Shown: positions 1-10,074, counted from the first letter of the stretch. The stretch: DNA of 64,000 nucleotides from JABURQ01 sp029243145 (GCA_965660145.1 CBFHYX010000008.1:173147-237146), one strand, 5' to 3'. Numbers and translations are program-made. The notes: generated by a model not told the origin, from the sequence alone.

Positions 1-1
1 A

Positions 2-1168
2 CGACTCTTCATCTTCGAAGACGCCCTTTTTCAAAGAGGCTTTCTGGAAGAGAAGCCGCAAGAACCAAAAGAAGCAAATCCGTTGGCCGTACTGTTTTCG
101 AAAATTCGCACAGCCTATATCGAAGATGATGCCAAAGGCTTCAACAAAGCGGTTGCCGGCTATCTCGGCTATCTACACGAATCTCCTCCTCCCGCCATGG
201 ATAAATCACGAATCGCCTACGAAGCCTATTTCAATCACACTTCGCTTTACTATTACGCATCTGCCATTTCGATCTTTGCCTTTATGCTGGGTTTGTTCTC
301 ATGGATCGGCTGGTCGGAACCGTTCCGTAAAGCGGCGTTCTGGATTACCGTTTTCCTACTCGTTGTTCACACTTACGGCTTGGTCTCCCGAATCTATATT
401 TCGGGTCGTCCTCCCGTCACTAACTTGTATTCGTCGGCGATCTTCATTGGTTGGGGAGCCATCGCTCTGGGGCTGTTGCTCGAATGGTTGTATCCGATCG
501 GCATCGCCATCGTGATCTCCGCCGCCATGAGTTTCGGGACTCTGCTCATTGCTCAGTTTTTGGCCATTGGTGGGGACACCATCGGTGTGTTGCAAGCGGT
601 GTTGGATACACAATTCTGGCTCGCAACACACGTAGTTTGCATTACGTTCGGTTATGCGACGACCTTTGTGGCGGGCTTCCTGGGGATTGCCTATTTTGTA
701 CGAGGATTCCTCACGCCGACCCTCAGTAAACCTCTCGCCCGCGATTTAACTCGAATGATTTACGGCATTCTCTGCTTTTCGATCTTCTTCAGTTTTGTCG
801 GAACGGTTCTCGGCGGTCTCTGGGCCGATGACTCTTGGGGACGCTTCTGGGGTTGGGATCCGAAAGAAAACGGTGCTCTGATCATCGTGCTTTGGAATGC
901 ACTCGTCTTGCATGCACGATGGGGCGGCTTGGTGAAAGATCGAGGACTCGCCTGCCTGGCGATGGGTGGCAACATGGCGACCGCTTGGTCATGGTTTGGC
1001 GTGAACGAATTGGGAGTCGGTCTCCATTCGTACGGCTTCACCGATGGGGTTTTGTTGGCACTGGGAACATTCTATATCGTGCAATTGACGATTATCGCCA
1101 TCGCTGCATCAGTCCCCCTCAAACACTGGTGGAGCTTCAAACGACATGACCAGCCCACAGCAGGCTAA
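2..1168 (+). CDS. ccsA: Cytochrome c biogenesis protein CcsA/ResC type (5' end outside window)
   Basis: Integral membrane protein of system II cytochrome c maturation, which exports haem and presents it to apocytochromes. The frame is already open at base 2, so the gene starts upstream. A TTG at 83 could be read as a start, but coding continues before it. Several hydrophobic segments are visible. The family's tryptophan-rich haem-handling motif is present as WGRFWGWDPKE, followed by a conserved LWNALVLHARW segment. The C-terminus ends with a short hydrophilic tail. The stop (1166-1168) overlaps the stop of the convergent addA-like gene by two bases. Planctomycete CcsA proteins are often long fusions carrying extra N-terminal membrane domains, and the truncated 5' end here may belong to such a form. 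Many c-type cytochromes in this window would need this pathway. Confidence 0.88.
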   Translation, partial: RLFIFEDALFQRGFLEEKPQEPKEANPLAVLFSKIRTAYIEDDAKGFNKAVAGYLGYLHESPPPAMDKSRIAYEAYFNHTSLYYYASAISIFAFMLGLFSWIGWSEPFRKAAFWITVFLLVVHTYGLVSRIYISGRPPVTNLYSSAIFIGWGAIALGLLLEWLYPIGIAIVISAAMSFGTLLIAQFLAIGGDTIGVLQAVLDTQFWLATHVVCITFGYATTFVAGFLGIAYFVRGFLTPTLSKPLARDLTRMIYGILCFSIFFSFVGTVLGGLWADDSWGRFWGWDPKENGALIIVLWNALVLHARWGGLVKDRGLACLAMGGNMATAWSWFGVNELGVGLHSYGFTDGVLLALGTFYIVQLTIIAIAASVPLKHWWSFKRHDQPTAG

Positions 1169-4100
1169 AGGCGACAGAATTCGCGGGCTGAAATCAAACC
1201 CAACCGGATGACAACACGGTCTTCGTCGAGTTCGTAGAGCGTCTGCATCGCACGCCCGTATTTTTCCAATTGTGGGCGATAGATCGTTTTTAATCGTTCA
1301 ATATCTTCGGTTGAGGATGCTGAGTCGGTTTTGTAGTCGATCACATCGGCGGCTATCACTTTTCCATCTTGTTGATACAAGACGACACGATCCACGATGC
1401 CGTTAATCATTTCGGTATCGGTGCGATAAACAATGCGGCGTTCCTGCTGGACCTTCAATTCGATCGACCCATCAACCAGTCCCGAGGTCAAAGCGGGGAA
1501 CAGTTCCGGCGCGACCTCAGATCGATATTGATTTGATTCCAACTCTCGAATCATACTGGGAGCTTCGAGTGTTTTTTTGAACCAATCGAGAGCACTGGGG
1601 ATTTCCAAGCCGGGCCGAGCAAATTGTCCTGCGGTTTTCAACAGTTCCCGATCCTCGGGAAGTCCGTCATCCAGCCAGCAAATGTGCTCCAACCAAGCGT
1701 GAATCAAAGACCCGCGTGCTCGTTCCAGCGACTTTGTAGGTTCCAATAGTTCCGACATCGACACGACTCCTGTTTCGTGAGCGGACGGTTTGATGAGTTC
1801 CAAGTTGCGACGCCTGCAATTTCCGGGATCGGCAAGCTGAATGGGTTTGATCTCTTCTGCTTTGGTTTCCAAATCATTGTTTGCCAATCGCGACCTGAAA
1901 GCCTGCTTGTGATGCTCGTACCAATCGGCTTGTCCAATTTCTCGGAGAGTCGTTGCCGGTTCGAGACCGACCTCAGACAAAGAGTTCACCATGATTGTGG
2001 AGGCTCGCAATGATTCCGGCTTCTGCTTCGAATCGACAATCACATGCAACGCATGTACGGCTCGTGTGATGGCCACATACAACAAACAGAGCGCTTCGTT
2101 AATCGTTCGGGCCCGGTGTTGTGCGTGCATTGTTTGTAATTCATCGGGCATCAACGGCAGTAAGTCTTTACTGAAATAGCGTGTCACTCGCGAGACCGGA
2201 GCCGTCGGTTCAACACGTTCAACAATATATTTGTCGCGCCCCGAAACAATATTTCCATCCAATTCGGGTAAGACCACCAAATCAAATTGCAATCCTTTCG
2301 ATTGATGAACGGTCATCACACGCACATCGGCTGACGAAGGAGACTCGACTTTCGTTTCTTCAACGTAGGTCACAAAATCAGCAGGATTGAGAGTCGCCCG
2401 CGCTTCATATTCCCACGCCAATTCGACGAGTTGCAATAAACGGTCGAGTTCCCGCCGATCACAATGTGCGGCCAACTCGCGAACCCAACCATCAATCGTG
2501 GGGCCGTATCCTTCTTGTAAAAGTTGTCGGCGAATTCGAGCGGCGATGGCACGTGCCGTCGAATCACTTCGATGATTTTTGTATTTGATCACGTCGGCTA
2601 AAGGCGAATGCACCACATTGAATCGTGCGATGAGATCTCCCGGATGGGCGGCCATTTTCATCAAAGACAGGATATAGATGACGGCTGCCGCGTCGGTCAG
2701 CGGGTTCCCTCCTTCTTCACTCGCAAACACAGGATCTCGATCACCGACGGGGTTTCGTAAATAATGAATGATGCGACCGACGGTTTGATTAGTCCTCGTT
2801 AATACACCAATCGTGCAACCCGGATGGTCGCGATGTAACGTGGCGACTTTCTCGGCAGCAAAACGTGCTTTCTGCCACTTGTCGGTTTTGTCCTCATCGT
2901 CAACCGGATAGGTTTCTAACTGAAAGTACCCTTGATACTCCTGATGAAATGTGTCGTGGAGCTTAAAACGATCTGCCCAGGTATGCCTGACATCGGGGTC
3001 GCTTTCGAGCGACGGATTCGAGTTGAGTGACGAAAAGACTCCATTAACGACGTCCATGATCACCGGTGCGGAACGTCGGCTTTCCGTCAGTTTTTCGTCC
3101 TTGATGTTTTTCAGTTCACTGGCGACCTTATCGAAAATCTCCGAGATACCGCCCCGCCAACCGTAAATCGCCTGCTTCACATCCCCCACACAGAAGAACG
3201 TCTTGTCGGATTTGTTGTTCACCTCTCGTGCGAACAATTGAATCACCTGCCACTGCAATAGCGATGTATCCTGGAATTCATCCAACAGCAGATGATGCAA
3301 TGAAGAATCGAGCCGATACTCGACATGTTGCAATTCCGTTTTGGGCAAGTTTTCTGCCAGACTCCGGGTGATGTCTTCAAATCGCAAACCGCGACGTTTC
3401 AGTTTCAGTGGGTGATAAGAACCATGAAACGATTCCAGTAGATGATACGTTGCCTCGGTTTGATACATGATCTTATGCACTACCTCGCCCCGTGCATGGG
3501 CAACCAACGGCTCATACACGGCGATCAATTCTGGCGAGAGTGGTTTTTTGTAATACGCGTTTGTTTCGGTAATGATCGCTTTGGCGAGGCCTGCCGTCAG
3601 AAATGTTTCCCAGTCTTCTCGCTGTGCTAATTCAATCGCCTTCGCGTGCGCTTTGGCGAATCGTTTATCCGTTGGTAATTGCGCGTCGACAAAATCAACC
3701 AGATGCAGTGCAAGCTGCTCGACGGGCAAGGTTGGCAACTTCGGTTGCCCGAGCCAGGCTTGCGATTCTGTTTCCTGGAACAAGGCATAGAAGTCATCAA
3801 TCGTCGAGAGCAGACTATCGATCACATCGCGAGCGCTCTCCCCTTTTTGCAGCAGACCAATCAACGTGGTCAATTCATCCCACGACTTCGACCGCTGCCG
3901 TAACATGATCCGTAATGCTTCGATGCGCAGTTGGCGGTCATCGATATCTTCGAGGATCGTCCAACCACCCGGCAGACCAAATTCGAGAGCAAAGTTGCCC
4001 GCCGTTTGTACGAAGAACGCATCAAGAGTTCCTACGCGCAGTTGATGCAAATGTTGCACGAGCTGGGATAGCAATAAGGCACAACGCTCCTGCGTTAAAT

Positions 4101-4350
4101 CCGGGGCATTCAGAAAGTTGGCCAGCTTCTGACGTTCGTTGTCATTGTCTGCCGCTTCCGCCAAACGAATCATCACTCGTTCGAGGATCTCTCCCGCCGC
4201 TTTGCGAGCAAAAGTGCTCGCCAGAATTTGTTCGGGAGGCTGATTACTATGCAGTAAGCCCAGATAACGATTCGAGAGTTGGAACGTTTTTCCCGTACCG
4301 GCAGACGCGCGAATGACGGTGTCCGGGAATCGTTGAGAGAGTTCGCTCAT
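1165..4350 (-). CDS. addA: AddA-like UvrD/REP helicase with C-terminal RecB-type nuclease domain
   Basis: ATP-dependent helicase/exonuclease subunit of an AddAB-type double-strand-break repair enzyme. The N-terminus carries Walker A (RASAGTGKTFQLSNRYL). The Walker B/DEAD-like segment is LLLDEFQDTSLLQWQ, followed by the superfamily-1 motif VGDVKQAIYGWRGG. Late helicase motifs include VMTVHQSKGLQFDLVVLPE and LLYVAITRA. The C-terminus has the PD-(D/E)XK motif as GIVDRVV and DVIDYKTD. The open frame extends to 4401, but I chose the ATG at 4348-4350. It overlaps the TGA of the upstream addB-like gene as ATGA and gives 1061 residues beginning MSELSQRF. This is typical translational coupling and fits a complex made in equal amounts. 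It converges with ccsA. Confidence 0.88.
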   Translation of the reverse strand: MSELSQRFPDTVIRASAGTGKTFQLSNRYLGLLHSNQPPEQILASTFARKAAGEILERVMIRLAEAADNDNERQKLANFLNAPDLTQERCALLLSQLVQHLHQLRVGTLDAFFVQTAGNFALEFGLPGGWTILEDIDDRQLRIEALRIMLRQRSKSWDELTTLIGLLQKGESARDVIDSLLSTIDDFYALFQETESQAWLGQPKLPTLPVEQLALHLVDFVDAQLPTDKRFAKAHAKAIELAQREDWETFLTAGLAKAIITETNAYYKKPLSPELIAVYEPLVAHARGEVVHKIMYQTEATYHLLESFHGSYHPLKLKRRGLRFEDITRSLAENLPKTELQHVEYRLDSSLHHLLLDEFQDTSLLQWQVIQLFAREVNNKSDKTFFCVGDVKQAIYGWRGGISEIFDKVASELKNIKDEKLTESRRSAPVIMDVVNGVFSSLNSNPSLESDPDVRHTWADRFKLHDTFHQEYQGYFQLETYPVDDEDKTDKWQKARFAAEKVATLHRDHPGCTIGVLTRTNQTVGRIIHYLRNPVGDRDPVFASEEGGNPLTDAAAVIYILSLMKMAAHPGDLIARFNVVHSPLADVIKYKNHRSDSTARAIAARIRRQLLQEGYGPTIDGWVRELAAHCDRRELDRLLQLVELAWEYEARATLNPADFVTYVEETKVESPSSADVRVMTVHQSKGLQFDLVVLPELDGNIVSGRDKYIVERVEPTAPVSRVTRYFSKDLLPLMPDELQTMHAQHRARTINEALCLLYVAITRAVHALHVIVDSKQKPESLRASTIMVNSLSEVGLEPATTLREIGQADWYEHHKQAFRSRLANNDLETKAEEIKPIQLADPGNCRRRNLELIKPSAHETGVVSMSELLEPTKSLERARGSLIHAWLEHICWLDDGLPEDRELLKTAGQFARPGLEIPSALDWFKKTLEAPSMIRELESNQYRSEVAPELFPALTSGLVDGSIELKVQQERRIVYRTDTEMINGIVDRVVLYQQDGKVIAADVIDYKTDSASSTEDIERLKTIYRPQLEKYGRAMQTLYELDEDRVVIRLGLISAREFCRL

Positions 4351-7136
4351 TGCTCGATTCCCTCCTCGGCATCTTCTTCCAGAATCGTCGTTTCGAGACA
4401 AATTTCAGCGAACTCGCGCATCAACCCGCCGTCATCACTGGGAGGCCAGAAGATGTTGTCTCGGATGGCCCGCACAATTTGACGCGCTGTTTCATCGGCC
4501 GACTCAAGCATTTCTTCGTCCCAGCTTGCTTGCTGATGAGTCACGTCGTCCAGTTTTTTGGGAAGGTTGATGTAGGCCAAGCCCACTTCTGAACTGATCC
4601 CCAACGATTTGACCAGATGCCGATAGAGGGGAAGTTGCAGATCGATCCATTCTTCTTTCTTCTTTTGATAATGAGTTTTTTCGGGAGTCTTGCCGGTGTC
4701 GCTGGTTTTGTAATCGAAGACCATGACCTCACCAGACGATTGATGAACGTCGATACGATCAATTCGTCCTCTTAACAAAATGGGGCGACCATCCACATCA
4801 AACTCCGATTCATGGTCCCTCGTAACGCCTTCTTCCACATGCTCAATCCGCCAACCCTCGGCACTCCACGCAGCCTGCCACTCGGCAAACATTTGCAAAC
4901 GGGCTCGCATGCGTTCTTTCTGAATGCGAATCGCCGGTTCGGGGTCTTTCCCATAAAATGCTTCCATCACATCATTCAGTGAATGATTCAAAAACGCACG
5001 GATCTTCTCGACATCGGTCTCACCACGAAGATCGAGATCGTGCCCAAATTGTTCCAGCACCTCATGCAAGACACTGCCGAAGGCACCACCATCCAGTTCC
5101 TCTCCCCTCGGGATGACCGATTTGAGTTCGAGTCGATGTTTGAGAAAATATCGATACGGACATTGGATATAATCCCGAAACTCCGTCACACGCATCGATT
5201 CGACCTGCGAATAAAATTCTTCCAGATGTGGCGGTTTGAAATCGGCAATTGCTTTCCCCGGCTTCAATCGCCCTAGAGTGATCGGCTTTTCAATCGCTTC
5301 GTCTCGAAAAAATTGTAAGGTTCTCTGGACATTGATTTCAGGAGAGTCCCCGAATAGAAACCGACTGGGAACCAGCGGATCGTTGCGGGACGACATTTGA
5401 CCGGCGATTAAGACCAAATGGCTTCGGCATGCGGCCATGATACTCAGCGCATACGCATCGCGGGCCGCGCGACGCTGATTGTCTTCCAATTCCAAAACCT
5501 GCCGCAATCGGTTAGGCAGAAACAAATCTCCGTTTTGGGAGGAAGGCACGAATGATTCATTCACGCCCGTCACGATGAGTGCCGGTGCGTCGTCCCACGG
5601 CAATTCCAGCCAACCGAGAATTTCGAGGGACTCGGGCGTACTCTCGGGAGGAATCTCCGTTTTGGCAATCTCGCCATGTAACAATCGCAGAAAATCTGCA
5701 CCGCTGATCAAAGGAATCAGCCGTTCGGGAACATCGGCAAATTTTTGTAACGTCGTCTGAATGGAGTCCGTGATGACGGACCAGTCTTTTCGTTCCGCCG
5801 CAGAAAAATCGACTCCATCAAAGAGCTTGGCCAAAATATTGACGACGGGAGCCGACCACTCGGGCAAGAGTCGTTGTTGAAACTTCCAATCGCTGATTAG
5901 TTGGGAGATCGCAGAGTGTGCGTCTTCGATGGTTTGTCGCTGATCTTCCTTTCCCAACCAGTTCGAACTCACTTTGACCGGCAAATGCTTGTTTCGATAC
6001 TGGTCCAGTTCGGTCAACCAATCTTTTTCAATCTCTTGTTTTTGCAGATAACGTTCGATGGCCGGATGACGTAACAAATTCTGAAACGCGACAACGGTTT
6101 CTTCATCCAACCACTCTGCCAGTTGCAACAACAACTTTGCGGCCAGCGATTGCTCAACCGTCCGACCAACACCAAATCGGCTTTCCAATCCAGCCGATTT
6201 AAGGCGTTGTTCGATGACCGGAACCAGAGACTCATCCGGCACTCCGATAATCACTTCCTCGCCCGAAAACTGGCCATCGAGCTGACTCAACGCCCGGAGA
6301 ACTTCATCCGCTTGATCGCCGGGCTTACCCACGATATGAATTTGGTCATTGGTAATGTCACTGAGCGCATGGAGCCAAGCGTTGGGTTTTAAGCAACCAT
6401 ATTCGTCGAATCGTTGAGACATGTCGGGCGGTGCGAAAACGATTGATTCGACCTGATCTTGTACTTGATCGATCATTTCTCGGGTGGTCCCGTTCATATC
6501 GACCGTCCCGACGAGCACGATATTTCTCGTGGTCTCACATTCCTGATATTTGATGGCGAAGAGCCTTGCGGTCTGTTTGTCCCAGACAGATAGGTCGTCC
6601 AGAATATTGAGATAGTTTTCCTGGATCTCTCTCAACACATTCCAGCGGGCGGCTTCTGGAAAGTTTTCCAGTTGACTTCCTTTGGAGATGACGTCTCCGA
6701 AGTCGAGATTGTCGGCAGCCAATTCACGATGCAAATTGGACAAAATTTCTGCGAACGGCTTCCAAGCGATGAAACTGTCATCATCGGGCAAGTTAGGGAA
6801 GAACGGGTGCAAACGATCTTGATCAAACTCTCGCAATGCGCGGATCCAGGCAAGGAGCTGGGTCAAATCGTCGGCGAAAGGTTTTTGCTGGATGTAAAGT
6901 CGTTCGGGGACCGCTCCCAGTGTGACCACTTCTGGCGGCACGAGGATCAACCCGCGTTCTTCAGCCATCGTCACTATTAGTTCTTGCAACCGCCGTCCGG
7001 CTCGTCCCCCCGCCACGACCATCAGAAAATTGGACAGATCGACGGTTCCCGCATGGGGATGTTTGTCGAGCAAATCATCGCACAACGCGACCAGCGCAGG
7101 TCGAGACCAATCGAGAAACGTCCGTGTGATAGGCAT
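4347..7136 (-). CDS. addB: AddB-like PD-(D/E)XK nuclease/inactive helicase subunit
   Basis: Partner subunit of the AddAB-like complex, 929 residues. The N-terminus has a degenerate P-loop (VVAGGRAGRRLQEL) without the Walker lysine, so ATPase activity from this site is doubtful. The C-terminal third carries the RecB-family nuclease: QCPYRYFLKHRLEL, then LRGRIDRIDV and VMVFDYKTSDTGK. In classical AddB an iron-sulphur cluster is held by one Cys before the nuclease domain and three after it. Here the first Cys (QCPYRYF) is present, but the C-terminal region holds only one (EICLE), so the cluster is probably absent. It is translated before addA with a 4-bp ATGA overlap. Assignment to AddB rather than another RecB-nuclease protein rests on gene order and architecture. 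Confidence 0.82.
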   Translation of the reverse strand: MPITRTFLDWSRPALVALCDDLLDKHPHAGTVDLSNFLMVVAGGRAGRRLQELIVTMAEERGLILVPPEVVTLGAVPERLYIQQKPFADDLTQLLAWIRALREFDQDRLHPFFPNLPDDDSFIAWKPFAEILSNLHRELAADNLDFGDVISKGSQLENFPEAARWNVLREIQENYLNILDDLSVWDKQTARLFAIKYQECETTRNIVLVGTVDMNGTTREMIDQVQDQVESIVFAPPDMSQRFDEYGCLKPNAWLHALSDITNDQIHIVGKPGDQADEVLRALSQLDGQFSGEEVIIGVPDESLVPVIEQRLKSAGLESRFGVGRTVEQSLAAKLLLQLAEWLDEETVVAFQNLLRHPAIERYLQKQEIEKDWLTELDQYRNKHLPVKVSSNWLGKEDQRQTIEDAHSAISQLISDWKFQQRLLPEWSAPVVNILAKLFDGVDFSAAERKDWSVITDSIQTTLQKFADVPERLIPLISGADFLRLLHGEIAKTEIPPESTPESLEILGWLELPWDDAPALIVTGVNESFVPSSQNGDLFLPNRLRQVLELEDNQRRAARDAYALSIMAACRSHLVLIAGQMSSRNDPLVPSRFLFGDSPEINVQRTLQFFRDEAIEKPITLGRLKPGKAIADFKPPHLEEFYSQVESMRVTEFRDYIQCPYRYFLKHRLELKSVIPRGEELDGGAFGSVLHEVLEQFGHDLDLRGETDVEKIRAFLNHSLNDVMEAFYGKDPEPAIRIQKERMRARLQMFAEWQAAWSAEGWRIEHVEEGVTRDHESEFDVDGRPILLRGRIDRIDVHQSSGEVMVFDYKTSDTGKTPEKTHYQKKKEEWIDLQLPLYRHLVKSLGISSEVGLAYINLPKKLDDVTHQQASWDEEMLESADETARQIVRAIRDNIFWPPSDDGGLMREFAEICLETTILEEDAEEGIEQ

Positions 7137-7224
7137 CCGGCATCATCCAATGAGTGAATTCGAATCCCCATTATCGGCTTCCCTTCCCTGATCGCAAGCG
7201 GTCATTTGAGGATTGCCGAATTGG

Positions 7225-7974
7225 TCACTCTTTTGACGCAGGATGATCGACCGTATCGGCTTGCTTGCGAAGAAAAATACCGTCGTATTGAAGCACCCGA
7301 CCAGTCTGCGGGCAGACATAAGCGTCATCCACAGATACGAGCATAAAGCCGAGTTCATCCATCCAATGGAGCATATCGATCAGCAACATCTCTCCTGCAT
7401 ACATTTCTTGAACCGAGAGTTCGAGTTCCAGCATCTCGACTCGAGAGAGCGATTGAGCAGCCCCTTTGAGCACTCGATCTTCAAATCCCTGAACATCGAG
7501 TTTCAGGCAAACCCGATCGTCCGGTGTGAGAATTTCATCCGCAATGTCATCCAACCTCTGAATCTGGATCGTTTCGGATTTCTGCGGATGCCAGAGATCG
7601 GTTTCGAGCAATCCGGTCGGCTTGAGCAATGAGCTGGCGGGAGAGAAGTCGGTCACCTGAATTTCACCGGTTCCCGCCTCGTCACCCAGCGCAGTCTGCC
7701 GGACTTCCCACCGAGGGTGTTTTTCCGCCGATTCCGACAGCAATTGAAATTCTGTGGACATCGGTTCAAAAGAGATGATTCGTCCCGAAAAGCCGTCCTT
7801 CCAGATTCTTTGACCATACTGACCCGTGTTGGCACCGACATCGAGAATCACGGTGATCCCGGTATCTCTTAAAAAAGTGCTGCGACGTATGTTGTATGAC
7901 CGCAGGAGATTGCGCGCAGTGATATCGTAACAAAGTTTGTGAGCGAGACTACGAATCCCATCTTTTATAGCCAT
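7225..7974 (-). CDS. FkbM family SAM-dependent methyltransferase
   Basis: Predicted O-methyltransferase of the FkbM family, often acting on sugars or lipids of the cell surface; the substrate is unknown here. SAM-binding motif I is ILDVGANTGQYG, followed by the acidic motif IISFEPMS and the later family motif LKLDVQGFEDRVLKGA. The ATG at 7974 (MAIKDGIRS) is preferred over an in-frame TTG four codons upstream (7986), giving 249 residues, normal for the family. It is divergently transcribed from the TraB-family gene. No glycosyltransferase is adjacent, so the pathway cannot be read from context. Confidence 0.85.
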   Translation of the reverse strand: MAIKDGIRSLAHKLCYDITARNLLRSYNIRRSTFLRDTGITVILDVGANTGQYGQRIWKDGFSGRIISFEPMSTEFQLLSESAEKHPRWEVRQTALGDEAGTGEIQVTDFSPASSLLKPTGLLETDLWHPQKSETIQIQRLDDIADEILTPDDRVCLKLDVQGFEDRVLKGAAQSLSRVEMLELELSVQEMYAGEMLLIDMLHWMDELGFMLVSVDDAYVCPQTGRVLQYDGIFLRKQADTVDHPASKE

Positions 7975-8013
7975 GAACGACAACAATCATTCTGAATTGT
8001 GAGGATGATCCTG

Positions 8014-8019
8014 TATAAT
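8014..8019 (+). promoter_or_regulatory. Candidate -10 box (TATAAT) for the TraB-family gene
   Basis: A perfect TATAAT hexamer lies in the 98-bp divergent intergenic region, 53 bases before the preferred ATG at 8073. I do not see a good -35 at 17 bp, so this is only a candidate. Confidence 0.35.
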
Positions 8020-8072
8020 CCATTCTAACCTCGTGTTTGATTGAATCTCTTTCCATCAGTAAGAAAATTACC

Positions 8073-9029
8073 ATGTCTATAGTTCACCGGTCGAGAATAC
8101 TGGTTATCGCGGTCATATCACTCTTTCTTGTACAGAATTGGGTTGTTGCAAAGCCACCCTCACAAATTACGGAAGCCGAAAAGGATTCCCGTAAAGCGGA
8201 AACACCACGGTTTATTCGGATTTTGAAACAGGATGACGGACAACTCGTTTCCCTCGACACGGCCATCGCCACGTATGAGTTGAAACGCAAGGGAAAGCCG
8301 ACTGTCTCTGTTGATTTGATTGGTGCTGTCCACATCGGTGATCAGAATTATTATGACAAACTGGACGAACGATTCAAAAATTACGATGTGCTACTTTATG
8401 AATTAGTGGCTCCACAAGGGACACGAATTCCCGCGAATGGAAAACGGGAAGATACAAGCCCCGTCTCAGCGATTCAGCAATTCATGAAGAACCTCTTACA
8501 GCTTGAATTTCAGTTGGAACAAATTGACTATCAGGCGAAAAATTTTGTGCACGCGGATATGTCTCCCGAAGAATTTTGGGAATCGATGCAACAGAAAAAC
8601 GAATCACCATTAAAAATGTTCCTCGCAATGATGCGGGCCAGTCTGGCGCAACAGGCAGAGAAACCCTCTCAGATCAACGATGCCGTCTTGTTGGCAGCAA
8701 TCTTTGATCGCCAGAATGGACCGATGGTTCTTAAACGTGCCATGGCGGAAGAACTCGGCAATAACGACGTGATGCTCGATGCTTTGAACGGACCCGACGG
8801 ATCCACCATTTTGACCGAGCGTAATAAGGTCGCTTTGAAAGTGATGGAGGAACAAATCAAAGCTGGCAAAAAGAAAATTGGTGTCTTCTATGGAGCCGCA
8901 CATCTCAAAGATATGCACGAGCGAATGCTGAAACAGCACAACATGAAATTGGTCAAGACAGAGTGGCTGCCAGCATGGGAGTTGATGGGAAACACCGCTC
9001 CCAAAACCCAGCCTGAGCCTGCCAAATAG
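8073..9029 (+). CDS. Secreted TraB/PrgY (GumN-like) family protein
   Basis: TraB-domain protein. The family is thought to include metal-dependent proteases or regulators, but the enzymatic role is not settled. Conserved motifs visible are a glycine-histidine segment (LIGAVHIGDQNYYDKL), the following acidic pair (VLLYELVAPQG), and near the C-terminus IGVFYGAAHLKDMHERM. The frame is open from a TTG at 8037. The ATG at 8073 is preferred because it places a clean signal sequence (hydrophobic LVIAVISLFLVQNWVVA) at the N-terminus, so the product is likely periplasmic or exported. Length from this start is 318 residues. It is followed 46 bp downstream by a sugar-binding lipoprotein gene, possibly co-transcribed. 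Confidence 0.82.
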   Translation: MSIVHRSRILVIAVISLFLVQNWVVAKPPSQITEAEKDSRKAETPRFIRILKQDDGQLVSLDTAIATYELKRKGKPTVSVDLIGAVHIGDQNYYDKLDERFKNYDVLLYELVAPQGTRIPANGKREDTSPVSAIQQFMKNLLQLEFQLEQIDYQAKNFVHADMSPEEFWESMQQKNESPLKMFLAMMRASLAQQAEKPSQINDAVLLAAIFDRQNGPMVLKRAMAEELGNNDVMLDALNGPDGSTILTERNKVALKVMEEQIKAGKKKIGVFYGAAHLKDMHERMLKQHNMKLVKTEWLPAWELMGNTAPKTQPEPAK

Positions 9030-9075
9030 TCTTCCGATCAATACGCAACACTCTCGATTCAGAAGGAATCCTTCC

Positions 9076-10068
9076 ATGCCGCGCCGCATTGCCTTGTTGA
9101 TCATTCTGGCTTTCAGTACCTCGTTTTCACTCACTGGCTGCCAAGAGAGTGCTGAGGAGTCTTCAACCGGCGGGGATTCTTCTGCGACCGCGAAACCGGA
9201 GAAACGCGGTACGATTGGCGTCTCTTTGCTGACGTTTGATAATCCTTTCTTCAAGGTGATTGCCGACAATATCAAAGCCGAGGCTGAGAAGTCTGGCTAC
9301 GAAGTCATTGCACTCAGCGCCAACGACGATGCGGCCACTCAAAATAATCAGATCAATGATTTTATTGTTCAGAATGTTTCCGTGATTGTGGTGAGTCCGG
9401 TCAAGTCATCCGCGATTGTCTCGGGAATTCAAGCTGCGAACGACGCCGGGATTCCCGTCATCACGGTAGACACACCTTGCAATGAGGAAGGTGTTGAAAT
9501 TCTCACCCAAGTGGCCACCGACAATTTTGAAGGAGGCGAAAAAGCGGGCGAAGCCATGATCGAAGCTCTGGGGGCTGAAGGTGGAAAAATTATCGTTCTC
9601 AATAAGGAAGGTTCCGAATCCTGTAAACTGCGAGAAGAGGGGTTTCAGAAAATTATTGACGCACATAACGAAACCGCCAAGGCGAAAATTGAAATCGTCA
9701 ACACGATCGAAAGTAAGGGCGACAAAGCGGTCGGTCTGAAAGCGACCGAAGACGCCATTCAGAGCAACCCTGATTTGGCGGGAATCTTTGCCATAAACGA
9801 TCCCGCCGCACTCGGTGCCCGGGCTGCTCTCGAAAAGGCGAAGGTCGGAGAACATGTGGTCATCATCGGTTTCGATGGACAACCTGAAGGCAAACAGGCC
9901 ATCAAAGAGGGAAAGATTTATGCAGACCCGATTCAATTTCCCGATAAGATGGGAGTGAAGGTTGTCGAATCGATCATTGCACATTTCAAAGGGCAAGAAG
10001 TCCCCCCCGAGCAATACATCTCAACACGCTTGTACCGACAGGAAGATGCCAAGAGGGAACTGAATTGA
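9076..10068 (+). CDS. Sugar ABC transporter substrate-binding lipoprotein (RbsB/type 1 periplasmic-binding family)
   Basis: Periplasmic binding protein of the ribose/galactose type. A lipobox LTGC puts the lipidated Cys at residue 22, followed by a Ser/Thr/Glu-rich linker. The mature domain starts with GTIGVSLLTFDNPFF, typical of RbsB-like proteins. It continues with IVVSPVKSSAI, IPVITVDTP and the hinge segments GIFAINDPAALGA and VVIIGFDGQPEGKQAI. No permease or ATPase gene lies beside it, so it is an orphan binding protein in this window, and the transporter it serves must be elsewhere or it may act as a sensor input. It converges with the response regulator gene; the stops are six bases apart. 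The ligand cannot be named; ribose is only the family type. Confidence 0.85.
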   Translation: MPRRIALLIILAFSTSFSLTGCQESAEESSTGGDSSATAKPEKRGTIGVSLLTFDNPFFKVIADNIKAEAEKSGYEVIALSANDDAATQNNQINDFIVQNVSVIVVSPVKSSAIVSGIQAANDAGIPVITVDTPCNEEGVEILTQVATDNFEGGEKAGEAMIEALGAEGGKIIVLNKEGSESCKLREEGFQKIIDAHNETAKAKIEIVNTIESKGDKAVGLKATEDAIQSNPDLAGIFAINDPAALGARAALEKAKVGEHVVIIGFDGQPEGKQAIKEGKIYADPIQFPDKMGVKVVESIIAHFKGQEVPPEQYISTRLYRQEDAKRELN

Positions 10069-10074
10069 TGCACG

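Noticed and set aside
4351..4401. Longer start for the AddA-like gene
   Set aside because: The extra 17 residues lie inside the addB-like coding end and are low-complexity. The ATGA overlap at 4347-4350 is the more natural coupling.
8037..8072. TTG start for the TraB-family gene
   Set aside because: The ATG at 8073 gives a proper signal peptide; the extra 12 residues look unrelated.
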